Assembly (NCBI RefSeq): GCF_000024765.1
Contig: NC_013422.1
Coordinates: 825,501-889,500, forward strand
Source of the DNA: Halothiobacillus neapolitanus c2
Lineage (GTDB): Bacteria > Pseudomonadota > Gammaproteobacteria > Halothiobacillales > Halothiobacillaceae
DNA length: 64,000 nucleotides
Direction: 5' to 3'
Position numbers and translations under genes: made by a program. Under the pieces are notes generated by a model, which saw only the letters and a list, made by a program, of their open reading frames with translations, was not told the DNA's origin and ran no database searches. Below, piece after piece: positions 10,247-19,814 of the stretch. How positions within the stretch are numbered: position 1 is the first letter of the stretch; every line of letters starts with the position of its first letter.

Positions 10247-11518
10247 ATGTTGGTAGATAGCCCCAAACGATTAGTCAGTCGAATTACCCGCGATACTTTG
10301 GCTCTGGTTTTGTCGGGAGGTCGTGGATCACGCCTCAAGCAACTCACTGATTGGCGTGCGAAGCCTGCCGTTCCCTTCGGTGGAAAGTTCCGGATTATTG
10401 ATTTCCCATTGTCCAATTGCGTCAATTCAGGCATTCGGCGCATGGCTGTATTGACACAGTACAAGGCGCATTCACTCATCAAGCACGTTCAGCTGGCTTG
10501 GGGTACAAACCGAATGGCCCGTGACGAGTTCGTCGAGCTACTGCCAGCCCAGCAGCGGATCAACGAACAATCCTGGTACAGCGGTACCGCCGATGCGGTT
10601 TATCAGAACATCGACATCCTGCGGACTCATGACGCCGAATACACGCTTATTCTGGCCGGCGATCACATCTACAAGATGGACTATGGCCCCATGATTGCCT
10701 ACCACGTCGAGAAAGGAGCCGACCTGACCATCGGCTGTATCGAAGTGCCGCTCGAAGAAGCCAAAGCTTTTGGTGTGATGGGCGAAGACGGGAAGGGTCG
10801 GGTCAACATGTTCGTGGAAAAACCCGATGTCCCCCCGGAAATGCCGGGTAATCCAGGCAAAGCGCTGGCATCCATGGGTATTTATGTCTTCAATACCAAA
10901 TTTCTGTTCGAGCAACTGATTTACGATGCGGACGATCCGAATTCGGATCACGATTTTGGTAAGAACGTCATTCCCCGAGTGATCAAACGATATCAGGTGT
11001 TCGCTTATCCGTTTCGAGATGTCCAGAATAATACCCAAGCCTACTGGCGGGATGTGGGGACCATTGATTCCTATTGGGCGGCGAACCTTGAACTGATTGG
11101 CGTGACTCCCGATCTGAATTTGTACGATACCGACTGGCCGATCTGGACGCATCAGGAACAATTGCCGCCTGCCAAGTTTGTGTTCGACGACGAAGATCGG
11201 CGCGGAATGGCTGTGGACACAATGGTTTCTGGCGGCTGCATCATTTCGGGCGCCCTGGTGCGTCACTCCCTGCTTTTTTCCAATGTCATCGTCAACGAAC
11301 ATGCATCGGTCGAAAACTCCGTGATCCTGCCCAACGTGATCGTCAACAAGAAAGCCAAGATTCGCAATGCCGTTGTCGATAAGGGATGCGTCATTCCCGA
11401 GGGCATGGAGATCGGCTTCGATCCGGTTGCCGACAAACAGCGTTTTGAGGTCAGTCCGAACGGGATTGTGCTGGTGACCCCGGACATGCTCGGACAACGT
11501 CTACACATGGTGCGCTGA
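10247..11518 (+). CDS. glgC: Glucose-1-phosphate adenylyltransferase (ADP-glucose pyrophosphorylase)
   Basis: Makes ADP-glucose from ATP and glucose-1-phosphate, the committed step of bacterial glycogen synthesis. The 423-residue protein has the nucleotide-binding motif [13 protein letters not shown] and [18 protein letters not shown]. Further motifs are [12 protein letters not shown] and FVEKP, followed by a C-terminal left-handed beta-helix with hexapeptide character ([20 protein letters not shown]). Length fits the family. Its TGA overlaps the ATG of the next gene by one base (TGATG at 11516-11520), which indicates translational coupling with the GH57 gene. Confidence 0.97.
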   Translation: MLVDSPKRLVSRITRDTLALVLSGGRGSRLKQLTDWRAKPAVPFGGKFRIIDFPLSNCVNSGIRRMAVLTQYKAHSLIKHVQLAWGTNRMARDEFVELLPAQQRINEQSWYSGTADAVYQNIDILRTHDAEYTLILAGDHIYKMDYGPMIAYHVEKGADLTIGCIEVPLEEAKAFGVMGEDGKGRVNMFVEKPDVPPEMPGNPGKALASMGIYVFNTKFLFEQLIYDADDPNSDHDFGKNVIPRVIKRYQVFAYPFRDVQNNTQAYWRDVGTIDSYWAANLELIGVTPDLNLYDTDWPIWTHQEQLPPAKFVFDDEDRRGMAVDTMVSGGCIISGALVRHSLLFSNVIVNEHASVENSVILPNVIVNKKAKIRNAVVDKGCVIPEGMEIGFDPVADKQRFEVSPNGIVLVTPDMLGQRLHMVR

Positions 11519-13218
11519 TGAAACACAAGAAGTTACCCGTTGTTCTGTGCTGGCACATGCATCAGCCGGAATACAGAGACCCTCGGGATAAAATCTACCA
11601 GCAGCCGTGGACCTATCTGCACGCCATCAAGGACTATGTCGATATGGCAGCGCACCTAGAGCGTCATCCCGGCGCGCGTGCGGTTGTCAATTTCGTACCC
11701 ATCCTGCTTGAGCAACTCGACGATTACTCGGTTCAGATTGCGCAATACCTTGAAACACGTGAAATTTCCATGCTGCGTGACCCGTTGTTGGTTGCTTTGG
11801 TCGAGCCTGAAAAGATCACAGACCCCACAGCGCGCATGACTGCCGTTCGGGCCTGCATGCGTGCCAATGAAGATCGACTGATCCGCCGTTTCGAGCCATT
11901 CAAGGATCTGGTCGATTTGGCGCGTTCAATCTCTGTAAATACGGAGAACGGCGATTATCTGAGCGATCAGTTCATCGCTGATCTGGCGGTGTGGTATCAC
12001 CTGGCCTGGATGGGCGAAACGGTTCGTCTTGAAAATACACTCGTTAAACAGCTCATGGCCAAGCCTTTGGGCTTTAATGCCGACGAGCGCGTCCAGCTGC
12101 TGGCACTCATCGGTTCCCTGATTGCTGGGATTTTTACTCGTTACCGGGCATTATCGGAAGGAGGGCAGGTTGAGCTGTCCATGACGCCTTATGCGCATCC
12201 GATCATGCCGCTGCTGCTCGACATAACCGCTGGCAAGCAAACCTGCCCGCACGATCCGCAGCCGCAGCAGGTGAGTTATCCTGGCGGTTCAGATCGTGTG
12301 CAGTGGCATTTGCAACATGGCTTGGATGTATTCAAGCGCTTTTTTGGTGTTCATCCCACAGGTTGCTGGCCCTCTGAAGGTGCGGTTTCCGAGCCGACGG
12401 TGCATGAATTGGCTAAAGCCGGTTTCACCTGGTTGGCCAGTGGCGATCAAGTGCTGAGTCACTCATTACAAAAGCAGAAGATGGTTGAAAGCGGTTGCCG
12501 TCATCGGGTGTGGCAGTTCGATGCTTTGTCCCCCGCACTCTTTTTCAGGGATGACGGACTCTCCGATCTGATCGGATTCGACTACCAAAAATGGCATGCA
12601 GATGATGCTGTTGCCGATTTTATCGCCCATTTAATGAAGATTCGTCACGATTGTCAGGATGACGATGCTGTGGTTTCGATCATTCTCGATGGTGAAAACG
12701 CCTGGGAGTTTTACCCCCACAATGGTTATTGGTTTCTGGATGCCTTGTACAAAGGCTTGAGTACGCATCCAGATATTGAACTCACCACTTTCTCTGAGGT
12801 GGTAACAAAGACCTATCAGCGTAAAACTTTGCAGCATCTGGTTTCTGGTAGCTGGGTTTACGGGAATTTGACCACTTGGATTGGAAGCCCCGCCAAAAAC
12901 CGGGCTTGGGATATGCTGATCGATGCACGATTGGCATTTGTGAAAGCACAGTCCGCAGGGCAGTGGGATGCCCAAACCGAGGAGCGGAATATCCAGCAAC
13001 TGGCCATCTGCGAAGGTTCGGACTGGTTTTGGTGGTTTGGCGATTACAACCCGGGCGATGCCGTTCGAGATTTCGACCACTTGTACCGCTTGCAGTTGAC
13101 CCGATTGTACGAGCTTATCGGCGAAGATGTGCCGGCCAATCTGGCTGTGCCGCTGTGTCTTGGCGTCGGAGAAAATTCGACCGTGGAAGCAGGTGGTGTG
13201 ATGCGACGTGGCCAATAA
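11518..13218 (+). CDS. Glycoside hydrolase family 57 protein, putative alpha-amylase/glucanotransferase type
   Basis: A 566-residue protein starting VVLCWHMHQPEYRDP, the typical GH57 N-terminal motif. The expected catalytic regions are present: GCWPSEGAVSEPTVHELAK, which contains the nucleophile glutamate, and SIILDGENAWEFYP, which contains the acid/base aspartate. Other conserved parts include LEQLDDY and WWFGDYNPGD. GH57 enzymes act on alpha-glucans (amylase, amylopullulanase, branching or 4-alpha-glucanotransferase activities), and the sequence alone does not say which. It is sandwiched between glgC and malQ with one-base overlaps on both sides, so a role in glycogen or maltodextrin turnover is likely. 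Confidence 0.88.
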   Translation: MKHKKLPVVLCWHMHQPEYRDPRDKIYQQPWTYLHAIKDYVDMAAHLERHPGARAVVNFVPILLEQLDDYSVQIAQYLETREISMLRDPLLVALVEPEKITDPTARMTAVRACMRANEDRLIRRFEPFKDLVDLARSISVNTENGDYLSDQFIADLAVWYHLAWMGETVRLENTLVKQLMAKPLGFNADERVQLLALIGSLIAGIFTRYRALSEGGQVELSMTPYAHPIMPLLLDITAGKQTCPHDPQPQQVSYPGGSDRVQWHLQHGLDVFKRFFGVHPTGCWPSEGAVSEPTVHELAKAGFTWLASGDQVLSHSLQKQKMVESGCRHRVWQFDALSPALFFRDDGLSDLIGFDYQKWHADDAVADFIAHLMKIRHDCQDDDAVVSIILDGENAWEFYPHNGYWFLDALYKGLSTHPDIELTTFSEVVTKTYQRKTLQHLVSGSWVYGNLTTWIGSPAKNRAWDMLIDARLAFVKAQSAGQWDAQTEERNIQQLAICEGSDWFWWFGDYNPGDAVRDFDHLYRLQLTRLYELIGEDVPANLAVPLCLGVGENSTVEAGGVMRRGQ

Positions 13219-14690
13219 TGGGTAAAGAGTCGACCAAAGAGAAAAAAATTTTGCCTGAAATGCCCTGTGCCCTTCGAAGAGCGGGCGTTTTGGCTCCTGT
13301 TTTCAGCCTGCCATCGGGTGATTTCGGCCCCTCGGTGGACCAATTTCTGACGTTCATGAACCAAAGCCGCCTGACTGTTTGGCAGGTTTTGCCGCTCGGG
13401 CCGCCACTTATGGATGGTTCCCCCTATCAGTGCGCGTCTTCTTTTGCGATTAATCCGGCATTCCTCTCTGATGCGCTGTTGCTCAATCCCGATGATTTTG
13501 ACCCTATCGCCCCGATCCGTGAACGAAGAGCCGGGCAGGGCGCTTTGCCATCCCTGTTGGCCGAATTCGACGAGTTCTGTCGTGCGTCGTCCAACTGGCT
13601 TGATGATTACGCCTTATTCATAGTCATCAAGTCCCATGAACAGGGGCGGTCTTGGCTGGAGTGGCGACCGGTTTGGCGAGATCGTGATCCGGCCTCTCTT
13701 GAGGCCTTTGCACAGGATCATGCGAAAGCGGTTCATGCCGTGAAGTTCGAACAGTTCCTGCTGGATCGCCAGTGGCGGCGTATTGTCACGAGGGCGCATG
13801 AACTCGGCGTTTTGATCTATGGTGATCTGCCGATTTTTGTGGCCGGTGATTCGGCCGATGTTTGGGCGAATCGGGCATTTTTCCAACTGGACGAACGGGG
13901 TTTGCCCACCGAGGTGGCCGGCGTTCCGCCCGACTATTTCTCTGCAACGGGGCAGCGCTGGGGCAATCCGCTTTTTGATTGGTCCCGAATGGCGGCCGAT
14001 GGGTTCTCTTGGTGGAAACAGCGAATGGCCCGCCACATCGACATGTTCGACTGGGTGCGGATTGACCATTTTCGTGGGCTGGCGGCGTACTGGTCCATTC
14101 CCGCTCAGTGCGATACGGCGATCGATGGCCGCTGGGTCGAAGCGCCGGGTGCCGCTTTGTTGACAGCTTTGAGCGAGGCGTTTGGCGGTGATCTGCCCAT
14201 CATCGCGGAAGATCTTGGGGTGATCACCGAAGATGTAACCGCTTTGCGCAAGGCATTCGGCATGCCGGGCATGCTCATCCTGCAGTTCGCCTTTGATAGC
14301 GACGACGATAACCCCTATCTGCCCGCCAATCACCACCCTGATTCGGTCGTATATACCGGAACGCACGATAACGATACGACGCTGGGTTGGTGGCAGTCGC
14401 TCAGCCCGGATGCACAAGCGCATATGTACGACGTGCTCGCGCAGCAATTGAATCTGTCGAGTTCAGAGCCAATGCCCATGGCGCTTCTTCGTGCGGCGAT
14501 GGCCTCGGTTGCTCAATTGGCTATTATTCCGATGGCCGATTGGCTGGGTTGTGATTCGAGCGGGCGAATCAATACGCCGGGTACACCGACGGGCAATTGG
14601 ACCTGGCAGTTTGAACGTGCCGACATGAGTGCCGAGTTATCGAAACGTATCCGCGCTTTGGTGACAGAGTATCAGCGCGATCCCGACTGA
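13218..14690 (+). CDS. malQ: 4-alpha-glucanotransferase (amylomaltase, GH77)
   Basis: Disproportionates maltodextrins. The 490-residue protein shows GH77 motifs: SPYQCASSFAINPAFLS near the N-terminus, YGDLPIFVAGDSADVW, WVRIDHFRGLAAYW (nucleophile Asp), IIAEDLGVITEDV (acid Glu) and YTGTHDNDTTLGWW (third carboxylate). The frame is open further upstream, but the real start is ATG 13218: it overlaps the TAA of the GH57 gene by one base and leaves a normal-length protein. It is the last gene of the glgC unit. No terminator is obvious before the convergent MgtC-type gene. Confidence 0.95.
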   Translation: MGKESTKEKKILPEMPCALRRAGVLAPVFSLPSGDFGPSVDQFLTFMNQSRLTVWQVLPLGPPLMDGSPYQCASSFAINPAFLSDALLLNPDDFDPIAPIRERRAGQGALPSLLAEFDEFCRASSNWLDDYALFIVIKSHEQGRSWLEWRPVWRDRDPASLEAFAQDHAKAVHAVKFEQFLLDRQWRRIVTRAHELGVLIYGDLPIFVAGDSADVWANRAFFQLDERGLPTEVAGVPPDYFSATGQRWGNPLFDWSRMAADGFSWWKQRMARHIDMFDWVRIDHFRGLAAYWSIPAQCDTAIDGRWVEAPGAALLTALSEAFGGDLPIIAEDLGVITEDVTALRKAFGMPGMLILQFAFDSDDDNPYLPANHHPDSVVYTGTHDNDTTLGWWQSLSPDAQAHMYDVLAQQLNLSSSEPMPMALLRAAMASVAQLAIIPMADWLGCDSSGRINTPGTPTGNWTWQFERADMSAELSKRIRALVTEYQRDPD

Positions 14691-14745
14691 CACTGTCGCG
14701 CGGTTCATTTGAGCGAGTTGGGCGCATGCCGGTTGTCTACACGCG

Positions 14746-16052
14746 CTACCTCAGAAACAGGGCGATATATCCCAACGACAGCAAAAAGGTCGCGGCCAGC
14801 CAGGCTGCTGATCCAAACAGGGCCGGATTGCGCGACAGGGCAACTGTGTAGCCTGCTTTCAACAGATTGTTGCTGCCGCTTGCAATGAGGATGGCGATTT
14901 CCAGGGCGTTTTCACTCACGTGAAATTTTCCGTCCAAAAGCGACAGGATGAAGGGATCGATGTCGGTAAAACCGACCATGAACGACAGCACACGTGCAAG
15001 CCACTCACACCGTAGTCGGTGACGACGAAATGCGTAAGGGTGGCAAAAAATACAAACAGGAAGGCAAATAACAAAGCCGTTGAGAATTCGAGCGGGTGGC
15101 TCGGTGGTGCTTCAGTCTGTGGCGCCGTAGCCACTTTCACCCTTCTGAATTGCCACCAGGCAAGTGCCGCTGTACTGAGAATCAACAGGGCGAACGGAGC
15201 GGCAATATGAGTGGCTGTTTGTGAATGTCCCAGCACGACAATCAGAACCCAGAGTCTCAAATACATCATTGTTGTGGCCAGCAATACCGCGACACAGATC
15301 AGACGAGTCTGAGGTTCGGGCTGTTTCTGCGCGCGCCTCCCCAGCACAACAGTGGCTGCCGTGCTCGAATACATGCCGCCGAGAATGCCGGTCAGTAACA
15401 CACCGCGTTCTGGGAAAAAATAGGTTTGTGCCAGATAGCTCAAATAAGAAATCGCCGAGACGACAATCACCGCGAACCAGACCTGATGCCAGGTTACGTC
15501 GATAAATCCAGCAATCTGGCGATCTGGCAGCAGGGGTAAAATTACCCCCGCCATCAGGAAAAATTTGACGAGTGTCAGCGCTTCGTCGTGTCGGAAAGCA
15601 TCCGAAAACCGCCTGATGCCGGGTTTTTCGCCCAATAACAGCAAGACCACGATCATGAAGACAATCGGCAGCCATAATGGGCCGTGCAGCGACAGCGGGC
15701 CGAGTAAATAAACCACGAGCGCAATCAGTGTGCTCAGGAGTCGATCATCCTTGTCTCTGGTTAGCCGATACCAGTAGGCTAAAGACAGCAACGCACCCAG
15801 TACCAGCAAACCTACGCCGTAGGCGATAAAGCTGGGGTCAATGACGGCCAGGCCATAACCGAGAATCGACAGCAGGGTCAGCGTGCGTGTTGTGCCAAAA
15901 CCCAGATCCTTATTGGCTGCACGGCGATAACTGTGCCACTCAAGCCCAATGAGAAACCCGAAAATAGACGTTTCAAGGAACGCGACCAGTAAAGGTGAAA
16001 GTGAATTGATTGAGCCCATGTGTGTTAAATCCGGATCGGTTTTGCTCATCAT
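14746..16052 (-). pseudogene. MgtC/DUF4010-type inner-membrane protein, disrupted by a frameshift
   Basis: A polytopic membrane protein. The N-terminal part has an MgtC-like helix with FGFLIGLEWHSYRRAANKD. The central part has the DUF4010 feature GGMYSSTAATVVLGRRAQ. The frame breaks at 14989-14993: the coding strand reads GTGTG where a single GTG would give the continuous sequence GVSGLHVLSFMVGFTDIDP. Downstream of the break the second frame completes the protein (DPFILSLLDG to the stop at 14746). Function of the family is uncertain; MgtC proteins are linked to magnesium and acid stress. The N-terminus is unsure: ATG 16052, ATG 16049 or ATG 16019. It could be a recent pseudogene or a base-calling error. 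Confidence 0.75.
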
Positions 16053-16330
16053 GGCCGCAGCGGGCGATGACGGCAAGAGCGCGAACTGACACCAGGATAA
16101 ATAATGGACAAGAGGCCGTGCCAAGAAAGAAATGTCTATCAGAAATCCAGCTTGAACGTCACGACGACTATTTCGACGGTGATTTGCCGTTCAATCTGTG
16201 GAAGACGACCATCGTTTTTGGGGTGAAAAGTAAAGCAAAAAAATTGGATTTATCGAAAATTTTTTCTTGACAGCATTGAAACTATGCACAGAGCGGCTAA
16301 GGGCGTGGCTTGAATGTAAGTTCCTGTGTC

Positions 16331-16346
16331 GACTTTACTTAAAGTC
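16331..16346. promoter_or_regulatory. Perfect palindrome in a gene-free region
   Basis: The arms GACTTTA and TAAAGTC are perfect inverted repeats separated by CT. It lies in the gene-free stretch 16053-16609 between the broken MgtC-type gene, which points away leftward, and the end of the MacAB-like operon. The stretch is AT-rich, and I see no convincing coding sequence in it. The palindrome has the size of an operator. No identifiable regulator or downstream target is apparent, so its role is unknown. Confidence 0.4.
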
Positions 16347-16468
16347 TACGTTATCTTCGCAAGGTACTGATTATAAAATATATATTTCCAATTAGTCATG
16401 TTGGTGTAAAAATAACCAAGACCGGTAACTGCTTGATGGGTTGTGTTCGTGGAAACTTTATACCCAAG

Positions 16469-16493
16469 GTTATCCACAGTTTTTGTTGATAAC
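16469..16493. promoter_or_regulatory. Inverted pair of DnaA-box-like sequences
   Basis: Contains TTATCCACA (16470-16478), a perfect match to the DnaA-box consensus TTATNCACA. On the opposite strand there is TTATCAACA (read from 16484-16492), one base off. Together they form a 10-base inverted repeat (GTTATCCACA and TGTTGATAAC) with a 5-base spacer. The surrounding sequence is AT-rich. No origin-associated genes such as dnaA, dnaN or gidA are nearby. A DnaA titration or regulatory site, or a chance operator-like palindrome, are both possible. Confidence 0.4.
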
Positions 16494-16609
16494 TTTTTTG
16501 CTCATTTTCTGTGCAGGATAGTGAAGTCCGAATCCCTCAAATCGTTCATGATTACTAAGTTGTGAATCATCATGAGGCAAACGTTCGAGCACTTGATATT
16601 TCAACCGGA

Positions 16610-17818
16610 TTATTCATGACGAAGCGCCTCAATGGGGTCGAGTCGTGCAGCCTTGCGCGCCGGAAAATACCCGAAGACGACCCCCACAGCGGCTGAAAAT
16701 AGTGCAGCCAAGGCAACAATTCCAGCATTGAAAACAAAGGGAATGTTCAACGCGCTGGCCAATGCGATCGATCCGCCAAGGGCCAGGGCAATACCGATCA
16801 AACCGCCGAGCGAGGATAAAACAATCGCTTCAACCAGAAACTGGAGCAGAACTTCTCGCTCGAGTGCGCCGATCGCCATGCGGATGCCAATTTCACGCGT
16901 CCGCTCGGTGACAGACACGAGCATGATGTTCATGATCCCGATGCCGCCCACCAGCAGGCTTACCGCCGCAACCGCCCCAAGTAGTGCTGTCAGAATCTGG
17001 GTTGTTCCCGTGAGCATCTTGGTGATTTCTTTCATATCCATCACGTTGAAGTCACTTTCCCCGGCCGGTGGTATATGGCGGCGCTCACGCAGAATCTGCT
17101 CGATATCCTGCTTGACTCGGTCTGTCGATACACCCTTGTCGGCAGAGACCTGAATGATGTTGACATCCTGATTGCCGGCGATTCGGCGTTGGAATGTTCG
17201 AAGCGGAATCAGGACTAAATCATCCTGATCCGTACCCATGGTGGATTGGCCTTTGGCATCCAGAACACCGATGACCTGACAGGCCATTTTTTGCAGCCTG
17301 ATCCGATCGCCGATGGGGTCCTGACTGCCGAACAACTTTGATTTGACGGTGGCGCCGATAATGCAAACGGCTGCGCCGGAGCGAAGTTCACTGCTGCTGA
17401 ATCGGCGTCCGTCCTGTATGGTCCAGTTCCGTGCGGCAAAATAGTCATCCGTTGAACCGCTCACCATTGTCGACCAGTTCTGGTTGCCATACACCACCGT
17501 CATGGCGCGCGACGAGGCGGGAGCTACGGCTGCAAGGCCCGGAACCTCACGGGCAATGGCCTCGGCATCTTCCACTTTGAATGCGGGCGCACCACTGATC
17601 TGTCCCGGACCCATGCGTTTTCCGGGCGTGGCGATCAACAGGTTGCTGCCGAGACTGGCGATCTGCTCGCTGACCTTTGCCGTGGCACCGCCGCCGAGCG
17701 TGACCATCACGATCACCGCGGCCACCCCGATGACGATGCCGAGAATGGTCAGGAACGAACGCATCACATTGCGTCTGATTTCGCGTAGTGCGAGCAGAAA
17801 GGTATTCCACAACATCAT
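16610..17818 (-). CDS. ABC transporter permease, MacB/FtsX type
   Basis: Inner-membrane half of a tripartite ABC efflux pump. The 402-residue protein has an N-terminal transmembrane helix (FLTILGIVIGVAAVIVMV) and a large periplasmic MacB-type core domain. It then has three C-terminal membrane helices, including the FtsX-family segment ERTREIGIRMAIGA. Unlike E. coli MacB, the ATPase is a separate gene, encoded immediately upstream with a 4-base start/stop overlap. It is the last gene of a leftward four-gene operon. The transported substrate (macrolide, lipopeptide or other) cannot be told from the sequence. Confidence 0.93.
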   Translation of the reverse strand: MMLWNTFLLALREIRRNVMRSFLTILGIVIGVAAVIVMVTLGGGATAKVSEQIASLGSNLLIATPGKRMGPGQISGAPAFKVEDAEAIAREVPGLAAVAPASSRAMTVVYGNQNWSTMVSGSTDDYFAARNWTIQDGRRFSSSELRSGAAVCIIGATVKSKLFGSQDPIGDRIRLQKMACQVIGVLDAKGQSTMGTDQDDLVLIPLRTFQRRIAGNQDVNIIQVSADKGVSTDRVKQDIEQILRERRHIPPAGESDFNVMDMKEITKMLTGTTQILTALLGAVAAVSLLVGGIGIMNIMLVSVTERTREIGIRMAIGALEREVLLQFLVEAIVLSSLGGLIGIALALGGSIALASALNIPFVFNAGIVALAALFSAAVGVVFGYFPARKAARLDPIEALRHE

Positions 17819-18531
17819 GCCGCTCCTGTCTGAGTGGTGTCGCTTTCGACCAAGCCATCGCGAAAATGGATGACGCGCCTCGCATAGGCAGCCATGTCCG
17901 GTTCATGGGTCACCATCACCACGGTAATGCCCTTGTCGCGGTTGAAGCGGGTGATCATTTCCATGACTTCCTGACTTCGAGCTGTATCGAGATTACCGGT
18001 CGGCTCGTCGGCCAGCAGGATGGCGGGGCGCGTCACGATGGCGCGCGCAATAGCGACCCGTTGCTGTTGTCCGCCCGAAAGTTCGCTGGGCGTATGGTGT
18101 TCCCAGCCGTCCAGTCCCACATCGGCAAGTGCCGCACGTGCCCGATTGTGGCGCTCTGTAATCGGTAAACCCTGATAAATCAGCGGCAATTCGACATTTT
18201 CCAGAGCGGAAGTTCGGGCCAGCAGATTGAACCCCTGGAAAACGAATCCCAGTTCGTGGCGTCGCAACAGCGCTCTCTGGTCACGATTCAGTTGCCCGAC
18301 TTCAAACCCTCGGAACCGGTAGTTCCCACTGGTGGGTGTGTCCAGACAGCCGATGATGTTCATCGCGGTGCTTTTGCCCGAGCCACTGGCGCCCATGATG
18401 GCCACAAACTCGCCTTCGGCAATCGCCAGATTGATACCGCGCAGGGCTTGCATGGACGCGCTGCCCTTGCCGTACACTTTGGTTACACCCGCCAGTTCGA
18501 GCAAGGGGGCTGGTGCGTGCGCATCACTCAT
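17815..18531 (-). CDS. ABC transporter ATP-binding protein, MacB/LolD type
   Basis: 238-residue nucleotide-binding subunit. Visible motifs are Walker [14 protein letters not shown]-loop region [16 protein letters not shown] signature [14 protein letters not shown], Walker [13 protein letters not shown] and the switch histidine in [11 protein letters not shown]. It overlaps the permease gene downstream and the adaptor gene upstream by 4 bases each. The N-terminal segment [16 protein letters not shown] is usual for the MacB/LolD/FtsE branch that drives mechanotransmission pumps. Confidence 0.95.
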   Translation of the reverse strand: MSDAHAPAPLLELAGVTKVYGKGSASMQALRGINLAIAEGEFVAIMGASGSGKSTAMNIIGCLDTPTSGNYRFRGFEVGQLNRDQRALLRRHELGFVFQGFNLLARTSALENVELPLIYQGLPITERHNRARAALADVGLDGWEHHTPSELSGGQQQRVAIARAIVTRPAILLADEPTGNLDTARSQEVMEMITRFNRDKGITVVMVTHEPDMAAYARRVIHFRDGLVESDTTQTGAA

Positions 18532-19814
18532 TTTGTCTGCTCGTTCATGTCGACAATCAGCGGTGTGCCGGGTTGCAGAGCACCTTCTGTAATGGCGGTC
18601 ATGATGCCGTTTGTTTGCTGGGTCATGACATCGATCGGTTCAGGACGCCCGTCCTTCAAAACCCAAACGCGTTGCTCCTTGCCTGTCGCTGCCTGCACCG
18701 AATTCTGAGAGGAACTCGGGGGCCTTGGCATTAGATTGGAGATCAGGCCGCCGCTGCTTTTCGTGGTTGTCGACACAGGCGGTGAAAAGCGCAGTGCCGC
18801 ATTCGGTACAAGGAGCGCGTTCTTGTCTTCGTTGACCAAAATATGCGCGGTGGCCGTCATTCCAGGACGCAGCAGAAGATCCCGATTGTCGACCTTGAGA
18901 ATGGTTTTGTAGGTCACCACGCCGGAAACGGTTTGCGAGCCGTAACGCACCTGAGTGACTTTTGCATCGAAATTTCGATCCGGAAAAGCATCAACTGTAA
19001 AACGGGCGGGCTGTCCCACATGGACCTGACCGACATCTGCCTCATCGACATCGACCTGCAACTCCATCTGCGTGAGGTCTTCTGCCAGCGTGAACAGGAC
19101 GGGTGCCTGGAATGAGGCCGCGATGGTCTGGCCCGGTTCCACGTTGCGATTCAGCACGATGCCATTGATGGGCGAACGTACAACGGTTTTGGAAAGATCG
19201 GTGCGGTTGGCGTTCTGCACCGCCTCGCTTTGCACGACGCTGGCCCACGCGCTGGCAAGGTCTGCCTTGGCCCGGTTATAGGTAGCCTGCGCTTTGTCGA
19301 ATTCGAGTTTGGAGGGCACCTTGCCGCCGCTCATCTTCTGCACATTTTTCAGTCGAGCGAGCTGGGTCTTGGATTCTTGCACCGTGGCTTCGGCCTGTTG
19401 CACCTTGGCGCGCGCCGCATCGAGTGCGGCGGTGGACTGTCGCAACTGGGCTTCGAGCTTGGTCGGGTCGAGCAGGGCGAGGGGTTGACCGACCTTCACC
19501 TTATCGTTGTAGTCGACCAGCACTTCTTTGATGGTTCCGGAAACCTCGATCCCGACGTCGACCTGATTGGTCGGAGCCAATGTGCCGGTCGCGGTCACTT
19601 CAACCGTGAGATCGCCGCGTTGGACAGGCTGGGTCACGTATTGTGGCGTGTTGGTTTCCTTACCTTTAAACTGAATATATCCGGCGACCAGAACGGCGAC
19701 GGCCAGCACGATGAGCAGCCAGCGTTTCCATCGGTTGCCGCCGGATTTTTGCATGAAAATCGGCGTTCGGGCGTTTTCGGTGCCAGCTGAGGGTTGAGGT
19801 TTGGTCGCGCTCAT
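18528..19814 (-). CDS. Periplasmic adaptor (membrane fusion) protein, MacA-like
   Basis: 428-residue adaptor that bridges the inner-membrane ABC permease and the outer-membrane channel. It has one N-terminal membrane anchor (WLLIVLAVAVLVAGYIQF, about residues 32-50). A beta-barrel/lipoyl part (VTATGTLAPTNQVDVGIEVSG) and an alpha-helical hairpin rich in Ala/Gln/Lys (about 105-190) follow. The second lipoyl half contains NGIVLNRNVEPGQTI. The presence of MacB-type partner genes overlapping it on one side and a TolC-like gene on the other supports the assignment. Confidence 0.94.
   Translation of the reverse strand: MSATKPQPSAGTENARTPIFMQKSGGNRWKRWLLIVLAVAVLVAGYIQFKGKETNTPQYVTQPVQRGDLTVEVTATGTLAPTNQVDVGIEVSGTIKEVLVDYNDKVKVGQPLALLDPTKLEAQLRQSTAALDAARAKVQQAEATVQESKTQLARLKNVQKMSGGKVPSKLEFDKAQATYNRAKADLASAWASVVQSEAVQNANRTDLSKTVVRSPINGIVLNRNVEPGQTIAASFQAPVLFTLAEDLTQMELQVDVDEADVGQVHVGQPARFTVDAFPDRNFDAKVTQVRYGSQTVSGVVTYKTILKVDNRDLLLRPGMTATAHILVNEDKNALLVPNAALRFSPPVSTTTKSSGGLISNLMPRPPSSSQNSVQAATGKEQRVWVLKDGRPEPIDVMTQQTNGIMTAITEGALQPGTPLIVDMNEQTK

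Noticed and set aside
16010-16270. An 86-residue frame between the MgtC-type gene and the MacAB-like operon
   Set aside because: No ribosome binding site or family features; it overlaps the N-terminal region of the broken membrane gene on the other strand.
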